From Betaproteobacteria bacterium (GTDB lineage: Bacteria > Pseudomonadota > Gammaproteobacteria > Burkholderiales > SG8-39): a DNA stretch of 8,196 nt. The notes under the pieces were generated by a model. The model was given only the letters and a program-made list of their open reading frames with translations. It was not told the origin of the DNA and searched no databases. Location of the stretch: contig JAAOZY010000359.1 of assembly GCA_012274205.1 (NCBI GenBank), positions 1-8,196 of the forward strand, written 5' to 3'. Below are positions 1-6,818 of this stretch, piece by piece. How positions within the stretch are numbered: the first letter of the stretch is position 1; the number at the start of each line of letters is the position of its first letter. The position numbers and the translations under genes were made by a program.

Positions 1-1085
1 ACCGCCGCCGGCCCGTCCCAGGGCTCCATCATCGCCGCGTGGTATTCGTAGAAGGCGCGGCGGTTGTCGTCCATGGTGTCGTGCTTTTCCCATGCCTCCG
101 GGATCAGCATCATCATCGCGTGCGCGAGCGAGTAGCCCGACATCACCAGCAGTTCGAGCGCATTGTCGAACGAAGCCGAGTCCGACTGCCCCGGGTAGAT
201 CAGCGGCCAGATCTTGTTCAGGTCGCCTTCGAGTATCGGGCTGGAGATCGCCTGCTGGCGCGCGCGGATCCAGTTGACGTTGCCGCGCAGGGTGTTGATC
301 TCGCCGTTGTGCGCGATCAGACGGAACGGGTGCGCCAGATCCCAGGTGGGGAAGGTGTTGGTGGAAAAGCGCTGGTGCACCAACGCCAGTGCCGACACCA
401 GGCGCGGGTCCTGCAGGTCCTTGAAATAGCGGCCCACCTGGTCGGCAAGCAGCAGGCCCTTGTAGACCAGCGTGCGCGCCGACATCGACGCCACGTAGAA
501 TTCCTTGCCATGCGTCAGGCGCAGCGCCTGGATCGCGTGGCCGGAGGCCTTGCGGATGATGTAGAGCTTGCGCTCGAGCGCGTCGGTAACGGTCACGTCG
601 CCGCCGCGGCCGACGAACACCTGACGAATCACGGGTTCGAGTTTTTTCCCCGATTCGCCCAGTCCGGAATTGTCGCGCGGCACATCGCGCCAGCCGAGCA
701 GTATCTGCCCCTCGTCCTTGATCGCGCGCTCGATTTCGTATTCGCAGGCGAAGCGCGAAGCCGCTTCCTGCGGCAGGAACACCATGCCCACGCCGTATTG
801 GCCGACCGGCGGAAGCTGCACCCCCTGCGCCGCCATTTCCTCGCGCAGGAACCGGTCCGGGATCTGGATCAGGATGCCGGCGCCGTCGCTCGCGAGCGGG
901 TCGGCCCCGACTGCGCCGCGGTGGGCGAGGTTCTTCAGGATCAGCAGGCCCTGATCGACGATGCCATGGCTCCTCACGCCCTTGATATTGGCGACGAAGC
1001 CCACGCCACAGGCATCATGCTCGTTGGCGGGGTCGTACAAGCCCTGGGCGGCCGGGCGTAGCGCTGCTGAAACCGGTTGGTTCAC
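1..1085 (-). CDS. gltB: Glutamate synthase (NADPH) large subunit, N-terminal part (partial)
   Basis: The window holds the first 361 codons of a protein normally about 1,500 residues long; the rest lies beyond position 1. Glutamate synthase makes two glutamates from glutamine and 2-oxoglutarate in the cytoplasm, the second step of GS-GOGAT ammonium assimilation. The part seen is the class II glutamine amidotransferase domain. The nucleophile Cys26 sits in the motif ACGVGF, and family knowledge says the preceding 25 residues are a propeptide removed to expose it. HRG (55-57) and NGEIN (260-264) are the usual glutamine-binding and oxyanion-hole motifs. The GTG start at 1085 is chosen because AAAGG lies 7 bases upstream and the family motif GLYDPANEHDACG follows at residue 15; no nearby ATG fits. 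A separate promoter lies upstream, so it is probably its own transcription unit, likely continuing into gltD outside the window. The identification is firm. Confidence 0.96.
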   Translation of the reverse strand, partial: MNQPVSAALRPAAQGLYDPANEHDACGVGFVANIKGVRSHGIVDQGLLILKNLAHRGAVGADPLASDGAGILIQIPDRFLREEMAAQGVQLPPVGQYGVGMVFLPQEAASRFACEYEIERAIKDEGQILLGWRDVPRDNSGLGESGKKLEPVIRQVFVGRGGDVTVTDALERKLYIIRKASGHAIQALRLTHGKEFYVASMSARTLVYKGLLLADQVGRYFKDLQDPRLVSALALVHQRFSTNTFPTWDLAHPFRLIAHNGEINTLRGNVNWIRARQQAISSPILEGDLNKIWPLIYPGQSDSASFDNALELLVMSGYSLAHAMMMLIPEAWEKHDTMDDNRRAFYEYHAAMMEPWDGPAA

Positions 1086-1092
1086 GCGGGTA

Positions 1093-1097
1093 CCTTT
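1093..1097 (-). promoter_or_regulatory. Ribosome binding site of gltB
   Basis: AAAGG on the minus strand lies 7 bases before the GTG at 1085. It decides the start, since no in-frame ATG lies close to the conserved N-terminus. Confidence 0.6.
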
Positions 1098-1159
1098 AGC
1101 TGCAAATTGACTCCGGAAACGCGCTCGTGAGGCTTGCGCTTTCTCCGGCGGAACCGTCG

Positions 1160-1188
1160 ATTTTACCCGTGGACCCGTGTCACTTCAA
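1160..1188 (-). promoter_or_regulatory. Candidate sigma70 promoter of gltB
   Basis: On the minus strand TTGAAG (1188-1183, four of six matches to the -35 consensus) is separated by exactly 17 bases from TAAAAT (1165-1160, five of six matches to the -10). Transcription would begin near 1153, giving a 5' leader of roughly 65-70 bases before the gltB GTG. This is the best promoter match in the 144-base gap between aroB and gltB. It is a sequence match only. Confidence 0.5.
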
Positions 1189-1195
1189 GCGTTTA

Positions 1196-1220
1196 GCCGT
1201 GCACAACGCTGGTGCACGGC
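1196..1220 (-). other. Perfect inverted repeat after aroB, possible transcript-end hairpin
   Basis: GCCGTGCAC (1196-1204) and GTGCACGGC (1212-1220) form a perfect 9-base-pair stem with a 7-base loop, starting 9 bases beyond the aroB stop codon. The position suits the end of the aroKB transcript, but the minus strand continues TAAACGC without a U-tract, so it is not a canonical intrinsic terminator. It could be an RNA-stabilising 3' hairpin, a weak or Rho-assisted terminator, or an operator just upstream of the gltB -35 element. The strand is assigned from its position after aroB. Confidence 0.45.
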
Positions 1221-1229
1221 GCACTGAAT

Positions 1230-2312
1230 TCAGCCAGTGCGGGGCGCCAGAACCTGCTGCAGCAGATCCCCGGGCACGCCATCGCGCATGGACGCGGCGC
1301 CGATGCGCTCGAGCAGGACGAAGCGCAGCCTGCCGCCTTCGGTTTTCTTGTCCACTGCCATCAGCTCGAGCAGGCGCGCGGGCGCGATCCCGGGCTGGGC
1401 CACGGGCAGATTGGCGCGCCTGAGCAGTGCGTTGATACGCTCCACGTCGGCCGGCGCGATCAGGCCCAGGCGCCGCGACAGCTCCGCCGCCATCGCCATG
1501 CCCGCGGCCACCGCCTCGCCGTGCAGCCACTCGCCGTAGCCCAGGCCGGATTCGATCGCATGGCCAAAGGTATGGCCGAAATTGAGCAGCGCGCGCACGC
1601 CGGTCTCGCGCTCGTCCTCCGCCACCACCGCAGCCTTGATCTCGCAGCAACGCCGCACTGCGTGCGCCAGCGCCGGTTCGTCGCAGGCGAGCAGCTTCTC
1701 CAGGTTCTGTTCCAGCCAGGCGACAAAGGCCTGGTCGCGGATCAGGCCATGCTTGATCACTTCCGCCAGCCCGGCCGAGAGTTCGCGCGGCGGCAGCGTC
1801 TTCAGCACCGCGGTGTCGGCCAGCACCACGCGCGGCTGGTAGAACGCGCCGATCATGTTCTTGCCCAGCGGATGGTTGATCCCGGTCTTGCCGCCGATGG
1901 ACGAATCCACCTGCGCCAGCAGGGTGGTCGGGACCTGGATGAAGGGGATGCCGCGCATATAGGTCGCGGCGGCAAACCCGGCAAGATCGCCGACGACGCC
2001 GCCGCCCAGCGCGATCAGCGTGGTCTTGCGGTCGCAGCGCCGCTCGAGCAGGGCGTCGTAGATGCGGTTGAGCGTGGCCCAGTCCTTGTAGCGCTCGCCG
2101 TCCTCGAGCACGATGCTGATGAGCTCCACGCCCTGCGCGTGCAGCGCATCGCTCAGGCGCGCCAGGTACAGCGGCGCCACCGTGGTATTGGTGACCACGG
2201 CGACGCGCGGCTGCGCCAGGTGCGGGGTCAACAGGCGCGCATCGGCGAGCAGCCCCGCGCCGATGTGGATCGGGTAGGCGCGCTCGCCCAGCTCTACGCG
2301 GAGAGTCTGCAT
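1230..2312 (-). CDS. aroB: 3-dehydroquinate synthase
   Basis: This 360-residue cytoplasmic enzyme converts DAHP to 3-dehydroquinate, the second step of the shikimate pathway, using NAD and a divalent metal. Its length matches the family. The NAD-binding glycine motif GGGVVGD spans residues 103-109. PTTLLAQVDSSIGGKTG (128-144) and GKNMIGAFYQP (150-160) are the conserved active-site segments. The metal ligands are visible as Glu184 (in AGLAEVIKHG), His247 (in NFGHTFGHAIE) and His264 (in LHGEAV), the standard positions for this family. The ATG at 2312 is chosen because the alignment begins there; the longer open frame upstream lies inside aroK and does not resemble AroB. No clear Shine-Dalgarno is visible, and the start overlaps the end of aroK by 19 bases, so translation is probably coupled to aroK. 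It is transcribed with aroK. Confidence 0.97.
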   Translation of the reverse strand: MQTLRVELGERAYPIHIGAGLLADARLLTPHLAQPRVAVVTNTTVAPLYLARLSDALHAQGVELISIVLEDGERYKDWATLNRIYDALLERRCDRKTTLIALGGGVVGDLAGFAAATYMRGIPFIQVPTTLLAQVDSSIGGKTGINHPLGKNMIGAFYQPRVVLADTAVLKTLPPRELSAGLAEVIKHGLIRDQAFVAWLEQNLEKLLACDEPALAHAVRRCCEIKAAVVAEDERETGVRALLNFGHTFGHAIESGLGYGEWLHGEAVAAGMAMAAELSRRLGLIAPADVERINALLRRANLPVAQPGIAPARLLELMAVDKKTEGGRLRFVLLERIGAASMRDGVPGDLLQQVLAPRTG

Positions 2313-2827
2313 CGTTCGCGCAATTGGGGCAGCAGCTGGCGCAACAACGCGCGCGCGCTCTGGCGGCCGGTGTCGGCCACGATGTCGGCGATCTCGCGGT
2401 ACAGCGGATCGCGCTGCAGATACAGGTTTTGCAGCTTCTCCAGCGCATCGGTATTCTGCAGCAGCGGCCGCGACTTGTCGTGGCGCGTGCGGTGCCACAG
2501 GTCCTTCGGCTGGCCGTGCAGGTAGACCACCACGCCGCGCGCGGCGAGGTGGCGGCGGTTGTCGGCGTCGAGCACCGCGCCGCCGCCGGTGGCGAGCACC
2601 ACATTGGCAAGCTGCGTCATCTGCTCGAGCGCCTGCTTCTCGCGCGCGCGGAATCCGGGCTCGCCCTCGATCTCGAATATGAGCGAGATTCGCACCCCGG
2701 TTCGGCGTTCGATCTCGTGGTCGGTATCGTGGAAGGTCTTGCCCAGTTCGGCGGCGAGCTGCCGGCCGACAGTAGTCTTTCCGGCTCCCATCAAGCCGAC
2801 AAGAAATATGTTTTCCGAATTATTCAC
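2294..2827 (-). CDS. aroK: Shikimate kinase
   Basis: This 177-residue P-loop kinase phosphorylates shikimate to shikimate 3-phosphate with ATP in the cytoplasm. Walker A is GLMGAGKT (11-18). Shikimate-binding residues are visible: Asp34 and Asp36 in FHDTDHE, Arg60 in GFRAREK, and GGG (81-83). The lid holds Arg113, Arg115 and Arg120 in HRTRHDKSRPLL, and Arg139 sits in the RDPLY motif. The start is GTG at 2827: an in-frame TAG lies four codons upstream, the only nearby ATG (in ATGAGCGGGTGA) is out of frame and closes at once, and the Walker A motif leaves room for no later start. The Shine-Dalgarno is weak (GAGCGG at most). It follows pilQ after a 78-base gap holding an intrinsic terminator and a candidate promoter, so it is probably transcribed separately from the pil genes. 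Confidence 0.96.
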   Translation of the reverse strand: MNNSENIFLVGLMGAGKTTVGRQLAAELGKTFHDTDHEIERRTGVRISLIFEIEGEPGFRAREKQALEQMTQLANVVLATGGGAVLDADNRRHLAARGVVVYLHGQPKDLWHRTRHDKSRPLLQNTDALEKLQNLYLQRDPLYREIADIVADTGRQSARALLRQLLPQLRERCRLSA

Positions 2828-2833
2828 CCGCTC

Positions 2834-2861
2834 ATTCTAGCAGCCGCATGCGCATGGACAA
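2834..2861 (-). promoter_or_regulatory. Candidate promoter of aroKB, overlapping the pilQ terminator tail
   Basis: On the minus strand TTGTCC (2861-2856, four of six -35 matches) is separated by 16 bases from TAGAAT (2839-2834, five of six -10 matches). The start point, about 7 bases past the -10, would fall at or next to the aroK GTG at 2827, which would make a leaderless or almost leaderless mRNA. The spacer holds the 10-base palindrome CATGCGCATG (2847-2856), a possible operator. This is a sequence match only. Confidence 0.35.
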
Positions 2862-2886
2862 AAAAAGAGCCGGCGGCGCCGGCTCT
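2860..2886 (-). terminator. Intrinsic terminator after pilQ
   Basis: On the minus strand AGAGCCGGC (2886-2878) pairs perfectly with GCCGGCTCT (2874-2866) around a 3-base loop, a 9-base-pair GC-rich stem. It runs directly into a T-tract (2866-2860, seven Ts counting the last stem base). It lies 20 bases beyond the pilQ stop codon and should end the pilMNOPQ transcript, at least partly. The plus strand has no matching T-run after the stem, so it works in one direction only. Confidence 0.85.
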
Positions 2887-2905
2887 CTGTGCCGCGCGCA
2901 AGCGA

Positions 2906-5026
2906 TCAGCGCACGGTAAGGCGGTCGTCGACGATGCGGGGCGTGATGAACACCAGCAGCTCGGTCTTGTTGTCGGTCTTGCTGTTGTTCTTGAACAGGT
3001 TGCCGAGCACCGGTATGTCGCCGAACAGCGGCACTTTGGTGGTGGTGTTGCGCTCGTCCTGGCTGAAAATGCCGCCGATCACCACCGTGCCGCCGTTTTC
3101 GACCAGTACCTCGGTCTTCACGTGCTTGGTGTCGATGGCGAAGCCGGCGGCGGTCACCTGGCCTACCGAGTCCTTGTTGATGTCCAGCGTCATGATGATA
3201 TTGCCGTCGGGCGTGATCTGCGGCTTCACCTTCAGGCTCAGGTTGGCCTTGCGGAAGGACACGCTGGTGGCCCCGCTCGAGGTCGCGGACTGGTACGGCA
3301 ATTCCGTGCCCTGCTCGATGATCGCCTCGACCTTGTCCCCGGTCAGCACCCTCGGGCTGGAAATGATCTTGCCCTTGCCGTCGGCTTCCAGCGCGCTCAG
3401 TTCCAGCGTAATGAAGCGCGTGAAATTCCGGTTGAACAGTATCGTGGATATCACGCCGGCGTTGAAGCCGCCGAGGCCGGTCGCCGGCAGATTGACGTTC
3501 TGGCCGCCTGCGTCCGCTATATCCGCGCTTCCGGTTCCAAGCGTTGCAGTGTTGGTTGCATTTGAAGTCTGTTGCGCGGTATTCGTCAGGCTCGGCCCGA
3601 ACGAGGTGCGCAGGCCCTGTCCCACTATCCAGTCGCCGCCCGGTACTTTCTCGTTATAGCCCAATTTCGCTCCCAGGTTCTTGCTGAAGCTGTCGTTGGC
3701 TTCGACGATGCGCGCCTCTATCATGACCTGGCGCACCGGCACGTCGATCTGGGCGATCAGCTTGCGCACTTCCTCCAGGCGCGTCGGTACGTCCTGCACG
3801 AACACCGTATTGGTGCGCGCATCGACCACCGCGCTGCCGCGCTTGGACAGCACTTTCTGATTGGGCGAGGTGAGCAGCGACTGCACGTCGGCTGCCTTCT
3901 GGTAGTTGAGCACGAAGCTTTCGGTGCGCAGGGCCTCGAGTTCGCCGATCTGTTGCTGCGATTCGAGCGCCAGTTTTTCCTTCGTCGCGAGTTCGTCGCG
4001 CGGCGCGATCCACACCACGTTGCCGTTCTTGCGCATGTCCAGGCCGCGCGTGTCGAGGATGATCTGCAGCGCTTGGTCCCACGGCACGTCTTTGAGGCGC
4101 AGCGTCAGGTTGCCGCCGACCGCATCGCTGGTGATGATGTTGAGGTCGGTGAAATCGGCGATCACATTGAGCACGCTGCGCACTTCCACGTTCTGGAAAT
4201 TGAGCGACAGCTTTTCGCCGGTGAATCCGGGCTTGCTGCCCTGCGTGAGCTTGTTCGGGTCGGGGATGACCTGCTTCACCTCAACCACGAACTGGTTGTC
4301 GGTCTGGTAGGCGCTGTGCTCCCACAGGCCCTTGGGCGTGATCACCATGCGCACGTTTTCGCCCTGGCCGAAGGTGTTGATCGACTGGACCGGAGTGCCG
4401 AAATCGGTCACGTCCAGGCGCCGGCGCAATTTGTCCGGCAGCGATGTCTTGAAGAAATCGATCACCAGGTTCTGGCCCTGGGCGCGGATGTCGATGCCGG
4501 TGGAGCTGTCGGACAGGTCGACCACGATGCGGCCTTCGCCGGACTTGCCGCGGCGAAAATCGATGTCGCGCACGGCGTGGGTATCGACGGCCTTGGCCTG
4601 AACGAAGTGGGTGACCGCGGGCCCGGCGCTCGCAACCGGCGCACCGGCGAGAATGACCACCAGGTCCTTGCCGTCAACCTGGGTGTCGTAGCTGACCAGC
4701 TGGCGCAGGTTGAGCACCATGCGCGTGCGCTCGCCGGCCTGCACCATGTTCATGCTCAGCAGCTCGCCTTCGCCGATGCGCTGGCTGCTGCGCCCGAGGT
4801 TGTTCACGGTATTGGGGAGGTCGATGGCGATGCGCGCCGGGTTGGCGACGGTGAAGCTGCCGGGCGGCGACTTGAGCGCTTCCTTGAGCGTGAGCTTGAT
4901 GATGACCTTGCCGCTCTGCTGCGACACGTTGAAGGCTTCGACGCTGTTCAGCGGCCCTTGTGCCAGTGCGGCGGCAGCCCACAGGGTCGCGGTTAAAAAG
5001 CCGAATACGCCGAGAATTTTAGCCAT
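2906..5026 (-). CDS. pilQ: Type IV pilus secretin PilQ
   Basis: This 706-residue protein is the outer-membrane secretin through which the type IV pilus (and DNA-uptake pilus) passes. A signal peptide covers residues 1-22 with likely cleavage at ALA-Q. Two AMIN-type beta domains follow (about 28-125 and 150-250), which in this family bind peptidoglycan. Then come an N0 domain (about 275-345, with VPWDQAL at 314-320), an N1 domain (about 370-435) and the secretin barrel (about 520-700). The family signature VPLFGDIPVLGNLFK is at 665-679. A Thr/Asn/Ala/Gly-rich insert lies at about 480-515. I chose the ATG at 5026 because GAGG sits 6 bases upstream and a clean signal peptide follows. A GTG at 5038 overlaps the pilP stop as GTGA and would add four residues. 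It is last in the pil operon. Confidence 0.97.
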   Translation of the reverse strand: MAKILGVFGFLTATLWAAAALAQGPLNSVEAFNVSQQSGKVIIKLTLKEALKSPPGSFTVANPARIAIDLPNTVNNLGRSSQRIGEGELLSMNMVQAGERTRMVLNLRQLVSYDTQVDGKDLVVILAGAPVASAGPAVTHFVQAKAVDTHAVRDIDFRRGKSGEGRIVVDLSDSSTGIDIRAQGQNLVIDFFKTSLPDKLRRRLDVTDFGTPVQSINTFGQGENVRMVITPKGLWEHSAYQTDNQFVVEVKQVIPDPNKLTQGSKPGFTGEKLSLNFQNVEVRSVLNVIADFTDLNIITSDAVGGNLTLRLKDVPWDQALQIILDTRGLDMRKNGNVVWIAPRDELATKEKLALESQQQIGELEALRTESFVLNYQKAADVQSLLTSPNQKVLSKRGSAVVDARTNTVFVQDVPTRLEEVRKLIAQIDVPVRQVMIEARIVEANDSFSKNLGAKLGYNEKVPGGDWIVGQGLRTSFGPSLTNTAQQTSNATNTATLGTGSADIADAGGQNVNLPATGLGGFNAGVISTILFNRNFTRFITLELSALEADGKGKIISSPRVLTGDKVEAIIEQGTELPYQSATSSGATSVSFRKANLSLKVKPQITPDGNIIMTLDINKDSVGQVTAAGFAIDTKHVKTEVLVENGGTVVIGGIFSQDERNTTTKVPLFGDIPVLGNLFKNNSKTDNKTELLVFITPRIVDDRLTVR

Positions 5027-5032
5027 AGGTAT

Positions 5033-5036
5033 CCTC
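5033..5036 (-). promoter_or_regulatory. Ribosome binding site deciding the pilQ start
   Basis: GAGG on the minus strand, overlapping the pilP stop region, lies 6 bases before the ATG at 5026. The competing GTG at 5038-5036 has no comparable site at a proper distance, so the ATG is preferred. Confidence 0.55.
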
Positions 5037-5571
5037 ACCTTCCTTTGCCCGAGTCCGCCTCGGTCAGCTGCAGCGCGACCTTGCGCTCAGTCCAGTCGCC
5101 GGATGCATCCTGCACCAGCTCTTTGAGGTTGATTTGATTGTCGGTAATTCCGGTGATGATGCCGAAATTCTGCCCAAGGTAATTGCCCGCCTTGACCCGG
5201 TATACGCTGCTGTCGGCGCGCACCAACGCGTAGTTGACGCCCTTCTGCGACAGCGTGCCGACCATTTTCAGCGATTCCAGCGGATAGGCCTCGAGCGGCT
5301 CTTTCGGGCGGTTCGCGTCGGGCGCGTTGGCGCCGCCCTTGCTCTTTGCGGCGGCCCCGGTGGCGAGTTCGATCTTGGCCGGGCCGAACGGATCGGGCAA
5401 GTCGAACGCCTTGTAGGGGACCGGCTCGTAGGGCTTCACCACCGGCAGAGGCGGCACGTGCCCGCGCAGGTCCTTGGTGAGGTTCTTCAGTTCCGCCTTC
5501 AGGTCCTGATGCTCGTCGCCGCCGCATGCGGCAAGCAACAGCACGACTGCGATGATCGCGAGATTTCTCAT
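5035..5571 (-). CDS. pilP: Type IV pilus inner-membrane alignment lipoprotein PilP
   Basis: This 178-residue lipoprotein bridges the PilN/PilO pair in the inner membrane to the secretin PilQ. The signal sequence is short and hydrophobic (residues 4-13) and ends in the lipobox LAAC, with Cys16 as the lipidated residue, followed by Gly-Gly-Asp. Residues 20-90 are low in complexity and rich in Pro, Lys and Ala, the flexible arm that in the family binds PilN/PilO, and include DPFGPAK (60-66). Residues about 95-172 form the compact beta domain that contacts the periplasmic part of PilQ, with LESLKMVGTL (98-107) as the typical entry. The ATG overlaps the pilO stop as ATGA, with only a weak AAGAA upstream, so translation is probably coupled. 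The name tracks the family; pilus assembly in this strain is inferred. Confidence 0.95.
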   Translation of the reverse strand: MRNLAIIAVVLLLAACGGDEHQDLKAELKNLTKDLRGHVPPLPVVKPYEPVPYKAFDLPDPFGPAKIELATGAAAKSKGGANAPDANRPKEPLEAYPLESLKMVGTLSQKGVNYALVRADSSVYRVKAGNYLGQNFGIITGITDNQINLKELVQDASGDWTERKVALQLTEADSGKGR

Positions 5572-6212
5572 TTCTTGCCCGGTGCCGGTTTCTTGGCGGC
5601 CTTCTTCTGTTTCGCCACTTCTTCGTCATCGAGATAGCGGAAGGTCTTCGCGCTGGTGTCCATCACCAGCACGCTGCTGTCCTTGCCTGCGGGCTGGATG
5701 GAAAGGTCATTGAGCGTGACGATGCGCGACAACTGCGCGATGTCGCTCGCGAATTGGCCCATGTCGTGATAGCTGCCGGTGACCCGCACCGCGATCGGGA
5801 GTTCGGCGTAGAAATCCTTCATCGTTTCCTGCGGCGCCGGTTTGAACAGCTCGAACTGCAGGCCGCGGCCCAGACCCGCCTGATTGATATCCACCAGCAG
5901 CGCATCCATCTGCGACTTGTTCGGCAGCTGCTTCAGCAGTGCGCCGAACGAGGTATCGATTTCGCGCAGCTGTTGCCGGTACAGGTCGAGGTTGATCGCC
6001 AGCTGCTTCTTGCCCTTGTAGTCGTCCTTGAGCTTCGCTTCCTGCTCGGCGCCGGCCACGAGTTCGTCCATCTGGCCCTGCCAGTCGGCCACATAGCCCG
6101 CCGCAACCAGAGCGACCAGGGTCACCAGCAGCGCGAGCAGCTTGGGCAGGGCCGGCCAGGTCCCCGGATCCTTGGGGTTGAGGTGCTGGAACTGTTCGAG
6201 CAGTTTATTCAT
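5568..6212 (-). CDS. pilO: Type IV pilus inner-membrane alignment protein PilO
   Basis: This 214-residue bitopic inner-membrane protein pairs with PilN in the periplasm and carries PilP. A short cytoplasmic tail (1-22) precedes one membrane segment (about 24-42, rich in Leu, Val and Ala). A helical stretch at about 45-95 probably forms the coiled coil with PilN. LPNKSQMDALL (96-106) leads into the ferredoxin-like periplasmic domain (about 105-195), with the family segment GLQFELFKPAP at 117-127. The C-terminus is a Lys/Ala/Pro tail (201-214) much like that of PilN. The start ATG is supported by AGGGA (6223-6219) 6 bases upstream, which overlaps the pilN stop codon; the gap to pilN is 9 bases. 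Confidence 0.95.
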   Translation of the reverse strand: MNKLLEQFQHLNPKDPGTWPALPKLLALLVTLVALVAAGYVADWQGQMDELVAGAEQEAKLKDDYKGKKQLAINLDLYRQQLREIDTSFGALLKQLPNKSQMDALLVDINQAGLGRGLQFELFKPAPQETMKDFYAELPIAVRVTGSYHDMGQFASDIAQLSRIVTLNDLSIQPAGKDSSVLVMDTSAKTFRYLDDEEVAKQKKAAKKPAPGKK

Positions 6213-6221
6213 CGCCCGTCC

Positions 6222-6818
6222 CTATTTCTTCGCCGGAGCGGGCTTGCCCGCCGCGCCCTTGGCGTCGGTCTCGGTCTGCAGCCGCTTGAGCTGCACGTTC
6301 AGGGTAAATTCCGACAGGCGCTTGTTGTTGACGTTGGCAACCTTGATTTCCACCAGGTCCGGGTTTTCCAGATACGGGGAAGCCTCGAAGTTGCGCATCA
6401 GCGTCGACACCCGCGCATTGGATTGCGCGTAGCCGGTCAGGTTGACCTTGGAGCCGGTCTGCTTGACCGATTTCAGGTAGACACCGTCGGGGGTCTGGCG
6501 CACCAGCTGTTCGAGCAGATACACCGTCTGGGCGCGGTCAGCCTGCAGCGTTTCGATCACCTGCTTGCGCGACAGCAGCGCCTGGATCTCTTCCTTCAGT
6601 TTTTTGATTTCCTCGATTTCCTTGTCGAGCTTGGCATTCTCGTCCTTGAGGAAGCGGTTGCGCTCGGCCTGAATCGAAATTCGCGTGGCGTAATATCCAT
6701 GCACCAGCAGGACGATCGACGCGGCCAGGCCGGCGATCATCCCCATGAGGATGTAGAACTGCAGGTTGTGGGCCTTGCGTCGCGCTTCGCGCCAAGGCAG
6801 AAGGTTTATGCGGATCAC
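6222..6818 (-). CDS. pilN: Type IV pilus inner-membrane alignment protein PilN
   Basis: This 198-residue bitopic inner-membrane protein joins cytoplasmic PilM to the periplasmic PilO/PilP complex. The N-terminal motif INLLPWRE (4-11) is the conserved tail that docks in the PilM groove. A membrane segment covers about 20-41. A strongly charged coiled coil follows (about 48-95, rich in Glu and Lys), then a ferredoxin-like periplasmic domain (about 100-180). The protein ends in a Lys/Ala/Pro tail. I place the start at GTG 6818: it gives the classic MIRINLLPWRE beginning, a full GGAGG lies 8 bases upstream, and the codon overlaps the pilM stop as GTGA. An ATG at 6848 inside pilM would add ten residues that do not belong to the family. 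Confidence 0.95.
   Translation of the reverse strand: MIRINLLPWREARRKAHNLQFYILMGMIAGLAASIVLLVHGYYATRISIQAERNRFLKDENAKLDKEIEEIKKLKEEIQALLSRKQVIETLQADRAQTVYLLEQLVRQTPDGVYLKSVKQTGSKVNLTGYAQSNARVSTLMRNFEASPYLENPDLVEIKVANVNNKRLSEFTLNVQLKRLQTETDAKGAAGKPAPAKK

Noticed and set aside
39..1061. Long plus-strand open frame (340 codons) opposite gltB
   Set aside because: Its peptide is rich in Arg, His, Ala and Val with no family features, typical of the antisense shadow of a high-GC gene. The minus strand encodes unmistakable GltB.
1212..2525. Plus-strand open frame of 437 codons opposite aroB and aroK
   Set aside because: It runs across two real genes and their junction and is compositionally an antisense shadow (many Gln, His, Arg).
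1180..2610. Minus-strand open frame of 476 codons in a second frame over aroB and aroK
   Set aside because: It is rich in Arg and Ala, without motifs, and lies out of frame with the clear AroB and AroK.
3572..4996. Plus-strand open frame of 474 codons opposite pilQ
   Set aside because: Striking in length, but its His/Arg/Ala/Gln-rich composition and exact mirroring of pilQ codons show it to be a shadow; the pilQ secretin signature is clear on the other strand.
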